Positions 23,801 through 36,088 are shown, counted from the first letter of the stretch. The stretch is DNA of 64,000 bases from Pempheris klunzingeri (GCF_042242105.1 NC_092033.1:1198908-1262907); one strand, 5' to 3'. The notes: generated by a model from the letters alone, not told the origin. Translations and numbers: made by a program.

Positions 23801-24455
23801 CGTCTGATCTGGTTTGTCATGTTGAAACAAACACAGAAACCATCAGCGGGCCTGAGGCGAACTCAAGGTTGCGTTCAGGTGATCCTCTGGGGGCCACGAT
23901 CGCTCTTATCAACAACAGCTGAGTCGTCATGAAGCTTCGCCGGAGAACTGAGAGCAAAAACAACCTCACGTATCTGAGCTCACGTATGTTGTTGTGGAGC
24001 CGCTGCAGCCGAAATGTGAGTGAAGCACACTTCTTCTCCCTCCCTCTCATCTGGGCTCTTCAGTCCATCAGTGCTCCCCCACCCTCATTTGCTGACTGTA
24101 ATCTGTGCCGCCGATGGGCAGGATTTAAGCCCTCGGTTGCATAAGAGCCAATCTTCTGTGTGGAGGTGCGGTCGTAGGCCGAGGAGCTCAGGTAGTCATC
24201 GAACCCACCTGCCGCCGAAACCCTCCTCATCTCCTGTGACTCATGAGCAGCAAAGTGGGTTTTTGACTGGAGGTAATTTTTTCCTCCATCAGAATCGTCA
24301 CGTGGTACGAAAACGTTAAATCAACCACCGGGCAAACACAGAGATTCAGGAAGAAGCACTGAGCTGTGAGCTCTAAACGCTGCGTCTGCGTCCTCATTGC
24401 TGCTTCTTCTTCTGGTGACGTCGTTTCTTGGAGGACCTTCTTCTTCTTCACGTCC
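20835..24455. other. Intergenic DNA without recognised gene
   Basis: No repeat family or gene stands out over 3.6 kb. Open frames reach at most 125 codons (22070-22447, reverse strand) and show no known motif. Parts of 21900-22700 look unusually free of repeats, but I cannot judge conservation from one sequence. Confidence 0.45.
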
Positions 24456-24456
24456 C

Positions 24457-24775
24457 TATAGACCTCCACTACACACTGACACACTGACTAACTAGCACAC
24501 ACACACACTATAGACCTCCACTACACACTGACACACTGACTAACTAGCACACACACACTATAGACCTCCACTACACACTAACACACTGACTAACTAGCAC
24601 ACACACACTATAGACCTCCACTACACACTAACACACTGACTAACTAGCACACACACACTATAGACCTCCACTACACACTGACACACTGACTAACTAGCAC
24701 ACACACACTATAGACCTCCACTACACACTAACACACTGACTAACTAGCACACACACACACTATAGACCTCCACTA
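24457..24775 (+). repeat. 50/52-bp minisatellite
   Basis: Six tandem units start with TATAGACCTCCACTACACAC and end in a CA run, with lengths 52, 50, 50, 50, 50 and 52, followed by a 15-base partial unit. The length differences come from the number of AC pairs at the unit end. An A/G variant (ACACTAACAC versus ACACTGACAC) distinguishes units. Confidence 0.95.
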
Positions 24776-24777
24776 AC

Positions 24778-27620
24778 TTTTTTACTCTACACACTGAGGA
24801 TCTGGAGGTCAGAGGTCTATGGACCCCTTTGAAAATGGCTCTGCTGGTTCTTCCCTCTCCAACATGAAAGCAGCTGAACTGTCAGTTTAAGCGCTGGAAG
24901 TTGAAGCGTGTTTAACGGTTGTTTTCCACATCCAAGGAAGTGAAGGGAAAAAATGGCCAAAAATGACAAATAAACTGCTGATTATGAACCAGATTTCATT
25001 AGAAAATCACCAGATTATGGCTTAAAATAAACAGAAAGGCGTCTCAGTATAATTTAAATGAAACAAACAAATAAATAAACGAAGATAAATTCAGAAATTT
25101 GCCACTAAAGAGACATTAAACAAAGTTATTTTTTCTGTTTGTGTTTATTCCATTTTTCCTGCTCGGCTCCATCAGTTTGCAACTTACATGGTGAATTTAT
25201 TCCTAAAATCAGGATATTTATACCTTATTTCTCTTTACAGGCGACGGTAGTGACCAGACTTTTATTTATTATTGCATAATCCAAACAAATGCTCACATTT
25301 CCAGGTGAAAATGTCTAAAGGTGAAAGTGTACGTCACTGCTGAACATTTTAAACTGGTACCAGCTCCTAAACTGGCTCCTGAGCTCTGCGACACACAGCT
25401 CACCCACAATTATCAGCAGAAGACAGATGAAAACGGCAACGTGAAGTTCATTATATCCTCACGTTGGTTATTTTAAAGCAGGGCTGCACCGGGTCATTAG
25501 CTGGAGCTGCGTGTGCAGAGAGCAGCGTGTGGAGTAAATAGGAAATGATTGCCTCATTGGCGTGTGATAATTAAGGGTTTTCAGCCGAGCTGCTCAGCTG
25601 GCTCGAGGTCTGTGACATGGGAACGTAAGAGTCAGATCAGCTTATGTAACCTAATTGTTTAGCCTCGGAGAAGAGCGGTTATCTTTAAAGCGGAGAGCAT
25701 TGTGAGGGCCTGAATTAATCAAATATATGTAAACTCTGCTGAGGATGCTAATTAGTCCCTCTCGGTGTTCCCGCCCTTCCTGGATGAGTCCTGTTTCCTG
25801 TGATCGACCAGAGGGGAGGGTCGACTTCTAATTGTGCTCCTCACGTTAGCATCACCTCCACGCCGATGCCACACTGACTCATCCTGACGAGCAAAACGCC
25901 TCTGTGATTAATAAACGCTGCATGTTTGAAATGCTAATAAACAGATTCCTAATTATGCTCCGAGGACGACGGAGAGAGTGAACGGGTTCAGCTGTGTTTT
26001 CTGGAATAGAAAAGGAAAACGGCAGATAACGATTTAGAGGATTTAATGGCTTTATTAAAATCAGGAGACGATGCGAGAGAATGTTGTGCAGCTCCTTTGT
26101 CATTCATTCAGAAAATGTCAAACTTTAAGCAACAAATACTTGACTGTAATTCTTCCTGTAATAGAAGAGACACAGGACACGTGCAGGTACCTTCAGCCTG
26201 CACGATGCTGCATATAAAATGAATTAAAATAGAAACGTTGGAGTGAAGTCTCAACTCACGTTAATGCAGGTCAATTAATAAAAAAAGGGATTAGCGTTAC
26301 TTGCTCCTCGTCCACAGATCCTGGATTAGTTTGTAGAGATTGGGGAGTGTGTGTCGGCCGGGCTTTACGTCCCCGGGGGGCTTTTTTTTGGGGCGTCGCT
26401 CAGAGCGTGTGGCTGCTCTGACGATTTGAGAGACGATCTCCATCTTCATGTGAAACTAAAGGGCGCCATCATTTAAACATGAAAGCATTAAATAATCAAC
26501 TCGCTTCATTTCCTCTCGTTTGGGGGAAAAAGACAGAACGATGATAATCTTTATTTTTAATGTTAGAGAGCAGTTTCTTTTTAGACCCAGTGTTTCCAGA
26601 AGAATCGAAACGGGGAACGGAAAGGTTGATGATGAATTACAGAGCGTGGAAAAGCACCTTTAATGTCTTCAGTGCAGATTATCGATTGATTATTTCAGCG
26701 TCACATTCGAGGATCACCGCTGACTGTGCTGCATCTGAAAGCAGAAATCAAAAAAGCAGAAAGCAGGCGAACAGAAAGGCTTCAGTCGAACGTTATCTAA
26801 CCAGACTGACTGAATGCAGCGTTTCCACATGAGCGGCTGCTGCTGCTGCTGCTGCTGCCATCACTTCTGCATCATCTGCTCTAAGTGCAGCACCGTAACT
26901 GTCTGCCACAGGGCACCACAGCACCTACACTGATGAGGAAGAGGAGGATGATGAGGGCGCTGACACCTCCGGGTGCTGCTGCTGCTGCTGCGTACAGCCA
27001 GCTACAGTCCCAGCTGCACAGCACACAAACGATGTGTGTAATTACAACCTGCGTGAGCTGTGTTCATGGAAGGTTTCACGTTTTCTGGCTGCTTAAAGGA
27101 GCATTCTGTGAGGTTTAGAGGGTTAGAAATTAAACAGAAAATTCACAAGTATGTTTTAAGTGGTGTGTACTGTTTCTACAGTAGCCCAGAAGGGACAAAC
27201 AGGCTCTTGTCTTTACGTTGAAGTGACGAAGAAGCAGAAAGACGAGGAAGAAATCAGAGTTATTGAATGTGAATCCTACAGACTGCTCCTTTAACTCTTT
27301 GTCTTTGATGATAACAGACCTGATCTGAACTCTTCTTCTGTGGTCTCAGTGACATCTTAAGGACATTTATCTGTGATACAAACTGATCTCTCCGGAGAAA
27401 ATGCTGCGTGTGATGTCTGTCAAATCACTGAGGAGAAATAAGTCTGTTGAAGAAGAGACAATAAGATTAGATTTGGTTTAGACCTTTGATTGTCCACGGT
27501 CGTGCTCTGAAGTGCTATAGTGCTATTTTTATAATAATTATGTGGTCAGAACACCTGACAGGTACAGGAAGTGACTCCCTCTCTTCTAAACTGGCGTAAT
27601 ATGAAGCAATGGATGCGGTG
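24778..27620. other. Intergenic DNA, possible regulatory stretch at 25.5-26.0 kb
   Basis: Homeodomain-like TAATTA or TAATTG cores occur at 25568, 25652, 25749, 25829 and 25950, with related ATTAAT words between them. Short CTG/CAG-type runs lie near 26836-26860 and 26974-26992. No protein-coding gene was recognised. Confidence 0.4.
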
Positions 27621-27621
27621 T

Positions 27622-27801
27622 GAGGTCTATTTAATCTATATGGATCCTCTCCTTGTTATTCTAAGTGTGTGACAGCATCATGGAAAGGATCCCTACAGAG
27701 AGAGACCTGGAAGATCCTTTTGGTTTAACCACAAACAGCACACACACCAGACTACATTCACTAAAACAGGGATTTTAGCTCAGAGAATACAGGAGCTGCT
27801 G
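27622..27801 (-). repeat. Family A dispersed repeat, copy A4
   Basis: A short reverse copy. It shares with copy A6 a special left flank (GGTCTAYTTAATCTA then CCTTGTTATTCTAAG), so A4 and A6 form a subfamily that lacks the terminal segment of the long copies. Confidence 0.85.
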
Positions 27802-27904
27802 TCTATTGTTGCCTTGATCACTTTGTTTGTGTTACTTTGTGTTGTCTGTGTGACTTTGGTGGATTAAAGTGTTTTATCAGATTGATTGACAACAACACAG
27901 GACA

Positions 27905-29020
27905 CAGGAGTTACTGGTTTAAAAGACTAACGTCACACAAAGTGTTCTGAGAGGTAAAATGACTGTTTTTGTCAATGGAGTCTGGTGTCTTTAAGGACCT
28001 GATTGACCGTCAGCATCACTCTGCAGAAACACGTCTGTCTGACAGGTCAGAGGTCAGTTTGGCCTGTAGTATATCCTAATTCAACTGAAAGAGTGCAAAA
28101 TAAACAGTCAAAAAAGGGTGCATTTTAAACTAAATAAGCTAATTATACATTAGAAAAAGCAACTTGAACTGTAAATAAGACATGGGAATGTCTGCTTGAT
28201 TGCAAATTAGGTCAAACTGTATATGTAAACCCAGTTATGATCATTTTAAAGCTGATTAATCATATGAAAAGATGACTGATTGGATCCGAGGTTGTAAAAT
28301 AATTGTGATTCTAACAAAATGTTTTAATAAGGGAATCATTTCTTTCATGTTTATTAAGGTCAGAATCCACGAGAGTGTTTTTTGGCACCACTTTGGGTGA
28401 TAGGCTGTTGCTGCTTCGCTGCTTCACTCTTATTATTACTGACTTTACACTGGGACACTTATTTCATGCCCAACAGCCCACATGCATCAGACTTTCAGTA
28501 ACACCGTCACCTACAAAATGTGTTCACATACAGACAGTTTATATTTGCAAATGTGTTTTGTAAGAACTGTAATGAGTCATGAAACATTTATATTAAACAT
28601 ATTTGCAAAATGCCAACATATTTAATTTGTTTTCCTGCAATAACCTGAAAACTTTTTCGGTGTTAAACCACCTGCACCATCTTTCCTCTTGAATAATGAA
28701 TATATATATTTATGAGGTGTTTTTAAGTGTAGCAGCCAGCTGGGAGCCGAGGAGGAGAAGGGGAGAGCAGTAAAACTGTGAATAAAGTAAAGCACAAAGG
28801 AGAACTGTGGTGTATTTTTATGGAATTAGATCCCCACAGAGATAGACCTTATATTAATATTGTTTTACACTGATTTACTGGGTTTCCAGGCTCTTCCTGC
28901 CCACTGTGTGCACCTTTCTTTGCTTTTTGCAGTCGACCAGCAGCTCCTGTGTTCTGTGTAGTAAAAACACTGTTTTTGTGAATGGAGTCTGGTGTGTTTG
29001 AAGAGAGTGATATAATATCA
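27905..29020. repeat. Family A fragments and intervening AT-rich DNA
   Basis: Partial family A modules (AATGACTGTTTTTGTCAATG then GAGTCTGGTGT) occur at 27950-28000 and 28960-29020. Between them is AT-rich DNA without a recognised gene; a 62-codon frame at 28375 has no motif. Confidence 0.55.
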
Positions 29021-29094
29021 TTTCACTTCTCACGGGAACACGGGACTTTGTGTGATGTTAGTGTTTTAAACCAGTAACTCCTGTAGTCTATGTG

Positions 29095-29560
29095 CCGTGA
29101 GGTAAAATGACTGTGTTTGTGAATGGAGTCTGGTGTGTTTGAAGAGAGCGGTATGGGACTTAATAAAACATGATATAAGATAGGATAGGGCTGTGTGTTA
29201 AATTTGGTATTTTAAAGGGTCTGTTTAGATCTGAACTAACCCTTTAAAACACCAAAGTCACACAATAACACAAACACACTGACTGATGGAGGCAGCAGCT
29301 CCTGTGTCCTGTTCTCTAAAATCCCTGTTTTAGTGAATGTAGTCTGGTGTGTGTGCTGTTTGTGGTTAAACCAAAAGGATCTTCCAGGTCTCTCTCTGTA
29401 GGGATCCTTTCCATGATGCTGTCACACACTTAGAATAACACTCTGAGCCTGTCAGTGGATCAAACAAGCTCTTTTAGTGGACCTACTGTGATCTACTGGA
29501 CCAGTTCCAACACTTTTACTACCTACCAGTCATTTAGACACCAGGATGTGTACAAATAGT
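29095..29560 (+). repeat. Family A dispersed repeat, copy A5 (long)
   Basis: The left module reads AATGACTGTGTTTGTGAATG and GAGTCTGGTGTGTTTGAAG, a diverged relative of the core module CCCTGTTTTAGTGAATG with TAGTCTGGTGTGTGTGCTG. The core and the terminal segment ACACCAGGATGTGTACAAATA follow. A self-complementary stretch (TTTTAAAGGGT ... ACCCTTTAAAA) lies at 29210-29252. Confidence 0.85.
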
Positions 29561-29564
29561 TCTA

Positions 29565-30295
29565 AGTGCAGCACTGGAGTGGCTGGGATGTGAGGCTGGA
29601 TCTTCTCTCAGATGTGCTGCAGAGATGACAGGACACATGGAGCTGGCCTGGAGGCCCGTGTGAGGCCCCCGGGAGGCCTCGCCGTCCACCCTAATTTGTA
29701 GTTTCTGGAGGACTGGGCGTGCAGCGTTCAGCAGCAGGGCTGCGTAATGAATTCACTTTGACCAAAAGGTCAAACTGAGGCGGATCTTTTCCAGCTCACA
29801 GTCCGTCCCGATGAGCGTCAAACGTCTCAGATCGGACACGAAGGGCCTCGTCTTTGTCGTCTTGTGTAACATCACGTCTCCGAGTTAATTGATAGAAGAG
29901 TAGCTGCTGCCGCTCTACAAGTCACAGCTCCTCCGCGCTCCTTCGATGAAACACCAGCACCCAGAAGTGAGACCTTTTATTTGATTTTAACTATTTGGGC
30001 CTTTTTCACAGCTGATAGGACGTCACAGGAGAGCACTGGTGTGACTGCCGACATCCACCATGGCCGCGTTCCATGAAGCTCCTCCAGGAGGCCAGCATGT
30101 ACAATACCAGACCCTGGGACAGGCTCACCTAAATGGAATGCAGCCATCCTACATGTTATTGATTACACGTGTGCTCTTCCTGCTCCGACATGTTAAATGT
30201 CTGCAAAGGAAAAGGTCCATTTTTATAAAGCAGCAGTTGTGAAGTACATTTACTAAATTTGAGGTACTTGTACTTTACTTGAGTATTTTCCACTC
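29565..30295. other. Intergenic DNA with dispersed repeat fragments
   Basis: 30085-30222 matches the block at 13850-14033. At 29757-29774 the word TTTGACC-AAAA-GGTCAAA is two half-sites of nuclear-receptor type facing away from each other. 30240-30310 is a family E block. No gene was recognised. Confidence 0.45.
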
Positions 30296-30299
30296 CACC

Positions 30300-30610
30300 A
30301 CATCTCAGAACGGGACTATGCTGTGACTAACCAATCAGAGGTCTTTGTGGAATGAACGTCACTTCTGGCTCCAAAAAAACCAAGATGGCGACGCCCATGA
30401 AGCCAAACTTGAGGCTTCAAAATGGTGGTCCACAAGTCTATGCTAGAAACAGCTGTTAACCTGTTGTTGTTAGCTTCCATGCTAACAAGCTTTGGACCAT
30501 AGTGGGTTGATAAAATAAGCTGGTGGAGCAGGTGTAGAGCTTCTCCTCATGTGTCCATCTCTAAAATCCATGTCAGTGTCTCAGTGTTCAGAAGATCTGA
30601 GTCCTGTTAA
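30300..30610 (+). repeat. Family C dispersed repeat, second copy (rearranged)
   Basis: It shares CTAACCAATCAGAG, TCTGGCTCCAAAAAAACCAA, GATGGCGACG and GAGGCTTCAAAATGGTGGTC with the copies at 1966-2668 and 38230-38690, and then a block also found at 38230-38285 (AAATCCATGTCAGTGT, TCCTGTTAAACTGCCT). Confidence 0.65.
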
Positions 30611-30663
30611 ACTGCCTCTAATATTCACTTTCTCACAATCTGTGAAAACAGTAGACTCTATAT

Positions 30664-30855
30664 AAGGTCTACTTAATCTACATCAATCCTCCCCTTGTTA
30701 TTCTAAGTGTGTGACAGCATCATGGAAAGGATCCCTACAGAGAGAGACCTGGAAGATCCTTTTGGTTTAACCACAAACAGCCGTTCTATCGCTCTCTGCA
30801 CACACACCAGACTCCATTCAAAAAAACAGGGATTTTAGCTCACAGGAGCTGCTGG
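30664..30855 (-). repeat. Family A dispersed repeat, copy A6
   Basis: Short reverse copy of the A4 subfamily. A stretch of about 18 bases (GTTCTATCGCTCTCTGC) has replaced or been inserted at the position where other copies read AACAGCACACACACCAG. Confidence 0.85.
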
Positions 30856-30859
30856 TCTG

Positions 30860-31700
30860 CTGACACAGATACAGGAAGTCACTCTTAAGTCGATCTGTAT
30901 TATCATATCACACAACCTTTATTAGGTCTAAGTATCAGGTCATTCCATTTTTCATATCTGAACATATATCTGTGTCTGTGATATAATGTGATGATGTGAC
31001 GTCCTGGTTCGATAGCTGCGGGTCTGAAGCCTCCGTTCGGCTGACAGGGTGGACGGCATTGGACCCCCCTCCCCTGAATTTGGGAGCTATTTTTAGCAGC
31101 TTAAAGGGGGAAAATCCTGTTTCATTATCCACAGATGAGGTGGCACAACTGCGTCATGTAACTTTTTTTAAAAATGTTTTTTCAGCTGACTGGCTGCGGC
31201 GGCACGTTCGGCTCCATGTGCCACATCAGTCATGCATGAACACACAGATTTGATTGCTCAGTAATAATATTCACTATGCCTAACCCCAGATATAAATAGA
31301 CAATATGTGAGTGTGTGTGTTTGTAGTAATCAGAGCGGAGCTGCTGTTGGTGTCACAGCACAGCGAGCTCACACATCAACAACAGACGCAGGAGGCGTGG
31401 GGGGTGGGGGGTGGGGGGCGGGGGTCACGTGCCTCCAGCCGGCCAATCATAGCGAGGCCTCGCTTGATTGAATTTCATCGTTGGGCCACCGTTAACGACG
31501 CGGCCTCCAATAAACCCTCCGGCATGCTGCTGTGATGCTGGTCGCAGATGTGTGTCGGCTCTGATGCAGACATGAGGCCCCTTTTATAGGGGAGCAACAC
31601 CAGTACTGTACTGGAGCACAAGTCTGAGGTGTATCTGCACCACTGGAGGCAGCTGGGACAGAGACCGTTAAAGGGTGGTTCAAGTTTTCTGAAACCTGAG
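30860..31700. other. Intergenic DNA without recognised gene
   Basis: A G-rich run lies at 31398-31425. Short frames have no motif. Nothing further is supported. Confidence 0.5.
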
Positions 31701-31704
31701 TCCT

Positions 31705-32150
31705 CTGTGTCCACATCCTGGTGTGTGAGTGACTGGTAGGTAGTAAAAGTGTTGGAACTGGTCCAGTAGATCACCTCAGCCAGCAGACACCAAACGGGCT
31801 GCAATGTGATCCTTAGTGACAACTGCACCTGATCACAGTAGGTCCACTAAAAGAGCTTGTTTGATCCACTGACAGGCTCAGAGTGTTATTCTAAGTGTGT
31901 GACAGCATCATGGAAAGGATCCCTACAGAGAGAGACCTGGAAGATCCTTTTGGTTTAACCACAAACAGCACACACACCAGACTACATTCACTAAAACAGG
32001 GATTTTAGAGAACAGGACACAGGAGCTGCTGCCTCCATCAGTCAGTGTGTCTGTGTTGTTGTGTGTTACAGAAATATTGTTTTGGATCTGAAGTGACCCT
32101 TTAAAACACCACAGTCACATATCGACACAAACGAGCTACCTGACTGAGAC
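31705..32150 (-). repeat. Family A dispersed repeat, copy A7 (long)
   Basis: It runs from the terminal segment (ACATCCTGGTGTGTGAGTG) through the core to a far part (ACACAAACGAGCTACCTGAC) that is shared only with copy A8. Its segment ATATTGTTTTGGATCTGAAG stands opposite to the orientation of the same segment in copy A1. Confidence 0.85.
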
Positions 32151-32179
32151 CAGCTACAGACTATACTGCAGCACAGACA

Positions 32180-32300
32180 GCGTTAATACTACTGATACTG
32201 CAGTACTATTGAGAGTACTGCGTCACTTTTACTGACACTTAACGTGTATTTTGCTGATGATCCTGTGGTACTTTTACTTCAGTGGAGTATCTCAGTCCTG
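32180..32300 (+). repeat. Family E-like block
   Basis: Contains TACTGCAGTACTATTGAGAG and GGTACTTTTACTTCAGTGGA, like the other AGTACTTTTACTT blocks. The limits are approximate. Confidence 0.4.
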
Positions 32301-32594
32301 GTTATTGATTTGTGTGGATGCTGTCTGTTGCTAAGCGCCGTCTCTCTGACTCGGTCATGTCGGTCATGTCTCTCTGCTGAGCGTCTCTGCAGCAGCAGAC
32401 AGTCTCACCGCACCTCCTCTCCATCACACCTCCCGCTCGGCGGCGGCGAGGGTGTGAAGCCGTGGGCCGAGCCGACGACGCCGAGCGGCGCCGAATGTTC
32501 CTTCATTCATCTGAGACGGGTTAGAAAATCCTGTGAGAGCGAGAGGAGAAGAATTCTGCTCACTGGTGAACCATCGCAGGGATGTTTTACAAAC

Positions 32595-33999
32595 CTCCAC
32601 CACATCCACCACATCTACCGACACATCCACCGACACATCCACCATATCTACCGACACATCCACCACATCTACCGACACATCTACCGCATCCACCACATCC
32701 ACCACATCTACCGACACATCCACCACATCCACCACATCCACCACATCTACCGACACATCTACCGCATCCACCACATCCACCACATCTACCGACACATCCA
32801 CCACATCCACCACATCTACCGACACATCTACCGCATCCACCACATCCACCACATCCACCGACACATCCACCACATCTACCACATCTACCACATCCACCAC
32901 ATCCACCACATCCACCACATCCACCGACACATCCACCACATCTACCACATCTACCACATCCACCACATCCACCACATCCACCACATCCACCGACACATCC
33001 ACCACATCTACCACATCTACCACATCCACCACATCCACCACATCCACCACATCCACCGACACATCCACCACATCTACCACATCTACCACATCCACCACAT
33101 CCACCGACACATCCACCACATCCACCACATCCACCGACACATCCACCGCATCCACCACATCTACCGACACATCCACCACATCCACCGACACATCCACCAC
33201 ATCTACCACATCTACCACATCCACCACATCCACCACATCCACCACATCCACCACATCCACCACATCTACCACATCTACCACATCCACCACATCCACCACA
33301 TCCACCACATCTACCACATCTACCACATCCACCACATCCACCGACACATCCACCACATCCACCACATCCACCACATCCACCACATCTACCACATCCACCA
33401 CATCCACCACATCCACCGACACATCCACCACATCTACCACATCTACCACATCCACCACATCCACCACATCCACCACATCCACCGACACATCCACCACATC
33501 TACCACATCTACCACATCCACCACATCCACCACATCCACCACATCCACCGACACATCCACCACATCTACCACATCTACCACATCCACCACATCCACCGAC
33601 ACATCCACCACATCCACCACATCCACCGACACATCCACCGCATCCACCACATCTACCGACACATCCACCACATCCACCGACACATCCACCACATCTACCA
33701 CATCTACCACATCCACCACATCCACCACATCCACCACATCCACCACATCCACCACATCCACCACATCTACCACATCTACCACATCCACCACATCCACCAC
33801 ATCCACCACATCTACCACATCTACCACATCCACCACATCCACCGACACATCCACCACATCCACCACATCCACCACATCCACCACATCTACCACATCCACC
33901 ACATCCACCACATCCACCGACACATCTACCACATCTACCACATCCACCACATCCACCGACACATCCACCACATCCACCACATCTACCACATCCACCGCA
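32595..33999 (+). repeat. 9-bp satellite, (CYACCACAT)n, with 0.5-kb higher-order repeat
   Basis: About 1.4 kb of 9-base units CCACCACAT, with variant CTACCACAT and 12-base variants ending in CGACACAT. The + strand is almost devoid of G. The order of variants over roughly 32.86-33.40 kb recurs in the next half at an offset of 492 bases (501 after one extra unit), so a half-kilobase block was duplicated. Because 9 and 12 are multiples of three, all frames stay open; the HPP, STT and DVV repeat proteins they encode are artefacts in my view. Confidence 0.95.
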
Positions 34000-34000
34000 G

Positions 34001-34180
34001 TAGTACTGATAGTATTGATAGTACTGGTGGTACTGGTGGTACTGGTGGTACTGGTGGTACTGGTGGTACTGGTGGTACTGGTAGTACTGGTAGTACTGGT
34101 GGTACTGGTGGTACTGGTACTACTGGTAGTACTGGTAGTACTGGTGGTACTGGTAGTACTGGTAGGCTGGTACTGCTGGT
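34001..34180 (+). repeat. Second 9-bp array, (TACTGGTRG)n
   Basis: About 18 units of TACTGGTGG with variant TACTGGTAG follow the first satellite at once. Read on the other strand the unit is CYACCAGTA, sharing CYACCA and the same C/T variant position with the first array, so the two arrays are related units in opposite orientation. Confidence 0.95.
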
Positions 34181-34181
34181 A

Positions 34182-35783
34182 GTTAAAGGTAAAGTTGAAT
34201 TATTATGTTTTCAGTTAACTTCTATGATTTTAAGGGACAAATTCAGCCTTTTTAGCTCTAAATCCAGTTTAGCGTCTCCGCCGACGTGCATCCCTGCAGC
34301 CTCTTTATGCCGATATGAGGACAATATTTTCGTCTTCTTGGGCGCCCGTCACTGTCAGATTTCCCATAATTCCCGTCCATGCAGGATACAGCCAGGCCGT
34401 CCCCGGATTATGTGGGTTGGGTGTGAAAACAGATTTGGATACGGTCAATTTATGAGTCCAGATTTGAGATGTGTGTGTCGGTGTGTGTGTGTGTTTTTCC
34501 CCTGCTGAGGTCTGAAATGTTTGCAGATCCTTTTAAAACTGCACTCGTGTTTGTGTAATGGTTGCAAAAACACTTTGGCTGGAGTTAAGTCGTGCAGGCT
34601 GCAGCAGCGCCGCGCTGACTGATGCTGGGACCCGTCCTGCCGGGATTTGCAGCGTCTGTTATTAAGTACATAATGCCGAGCGCTGCGTGATCCGCCGGCC
34701 ATCTTCACAGCCGGAGGTCAGGGAGGGTCTGCGGTGAAAACCAGATCCAGCAGCCTCACCTCTCCACTCATCACCGTCTATTTTAGGACACGTATTTTTA
34801 ATGCCAACGCTGAAACCTTTGTACTAAAGCTGCTGGTAGATGCAGAATAGTCATTATCTTAAATGTTCTTTATGGCCCTGAGACAAAGTACTGCCTTTAA
34901 ACCAGGAGTCCAGTAATAATAATAATAATAATAATATATATATATTTTCTAAGTCACCTCTGGTACTCCATATGAAGTTCACATGTAATATAATTTATTT
35001 TATTTATTTTCTAGTTTATTGGTTTGAGCATTAAAAAGGTTTGAGTGTTTAAAAATACTGCATTAAAAATGTTAAAAATGATGAAATAATAACGACACTT
35101 AGGCTTTTAAATTTTACTTTTTGTCCTATTTTAGTACATCTCTACACTTTTAGCAAGAAAAGACCAGTTTTAAGCTCTAAAAATACTGAAGAATGTTTTT
35201 TTTTTTTCTTTTTCAACATGAAAGCGACACACACCATCTAAATAGTCCCAAATTTAAATTTAATGACAGGAAAACATCTTACATTTTAATTTACAAGAAA
35301 GAGAGTTATTAATTTAAAATATTTTATTTGCAAAAAAAAAAAAAAGGAAAACGACATGGTTGGTTATCATTTTATAATTTACTAGACTTTATCTCACATC
35401 ATGTGCTTTTTAAATCAATTTATATGTTTACTCTGACATTTGTCACCACATGGACACCGTACTTATTATTATTATTATTATTATTATAAGTATTAGTATT
35501 AGTATTATGATTATTATTATTATTATTATTATTAGCATTATTATGACAATACATGTGCAGATTGAAAGATATCCTCAAGGTCAGGACAGCTTATTGCAAA
35601 CTCAAATGGTAACCATGGCAACCACAAATAAATCAAACCATGAGTGGTGGAAAAAAAAAACTCACTTTCTAAACTGACAGCAGGAAAATAAAATAAAATA
35701 CAATAGAATAAAATAAAATAAAAAAAAAAAAAAAAGCGTCCTCCAGGTTAGTGTGATGTTTCACAGCAGTGAATCAGCATCAC

Positions 35784-35851
<68 letters not shown>

Positions 35852-35992
35852 GACTATTTAATCTGCTTTGCATCGACCGACACAGTCGTGCCCAGAAACA
35901 GTCCAGAGGGGAATAAGACTGCTGGAGCGAGAGAGAGCGTCCAAATGTCACTGTTTTCATCTTCATGTAAAATTTCTCCTGCAGAGGTCAGG

Positions 35993-36088
<96 letters not shown>

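Noticed and set aside
24457-24775. CRISPR-like array
   Set aside because: Units are uniform 50/52-base tandem repeats without unique spacers, in a vertebrate genome.
32244-34508. Very long open frames (up to 754 codons) on both strands
   Set aside because: They come from 9- and 12-base tandem units that keep every frame open; flanking codons show no gene structure.
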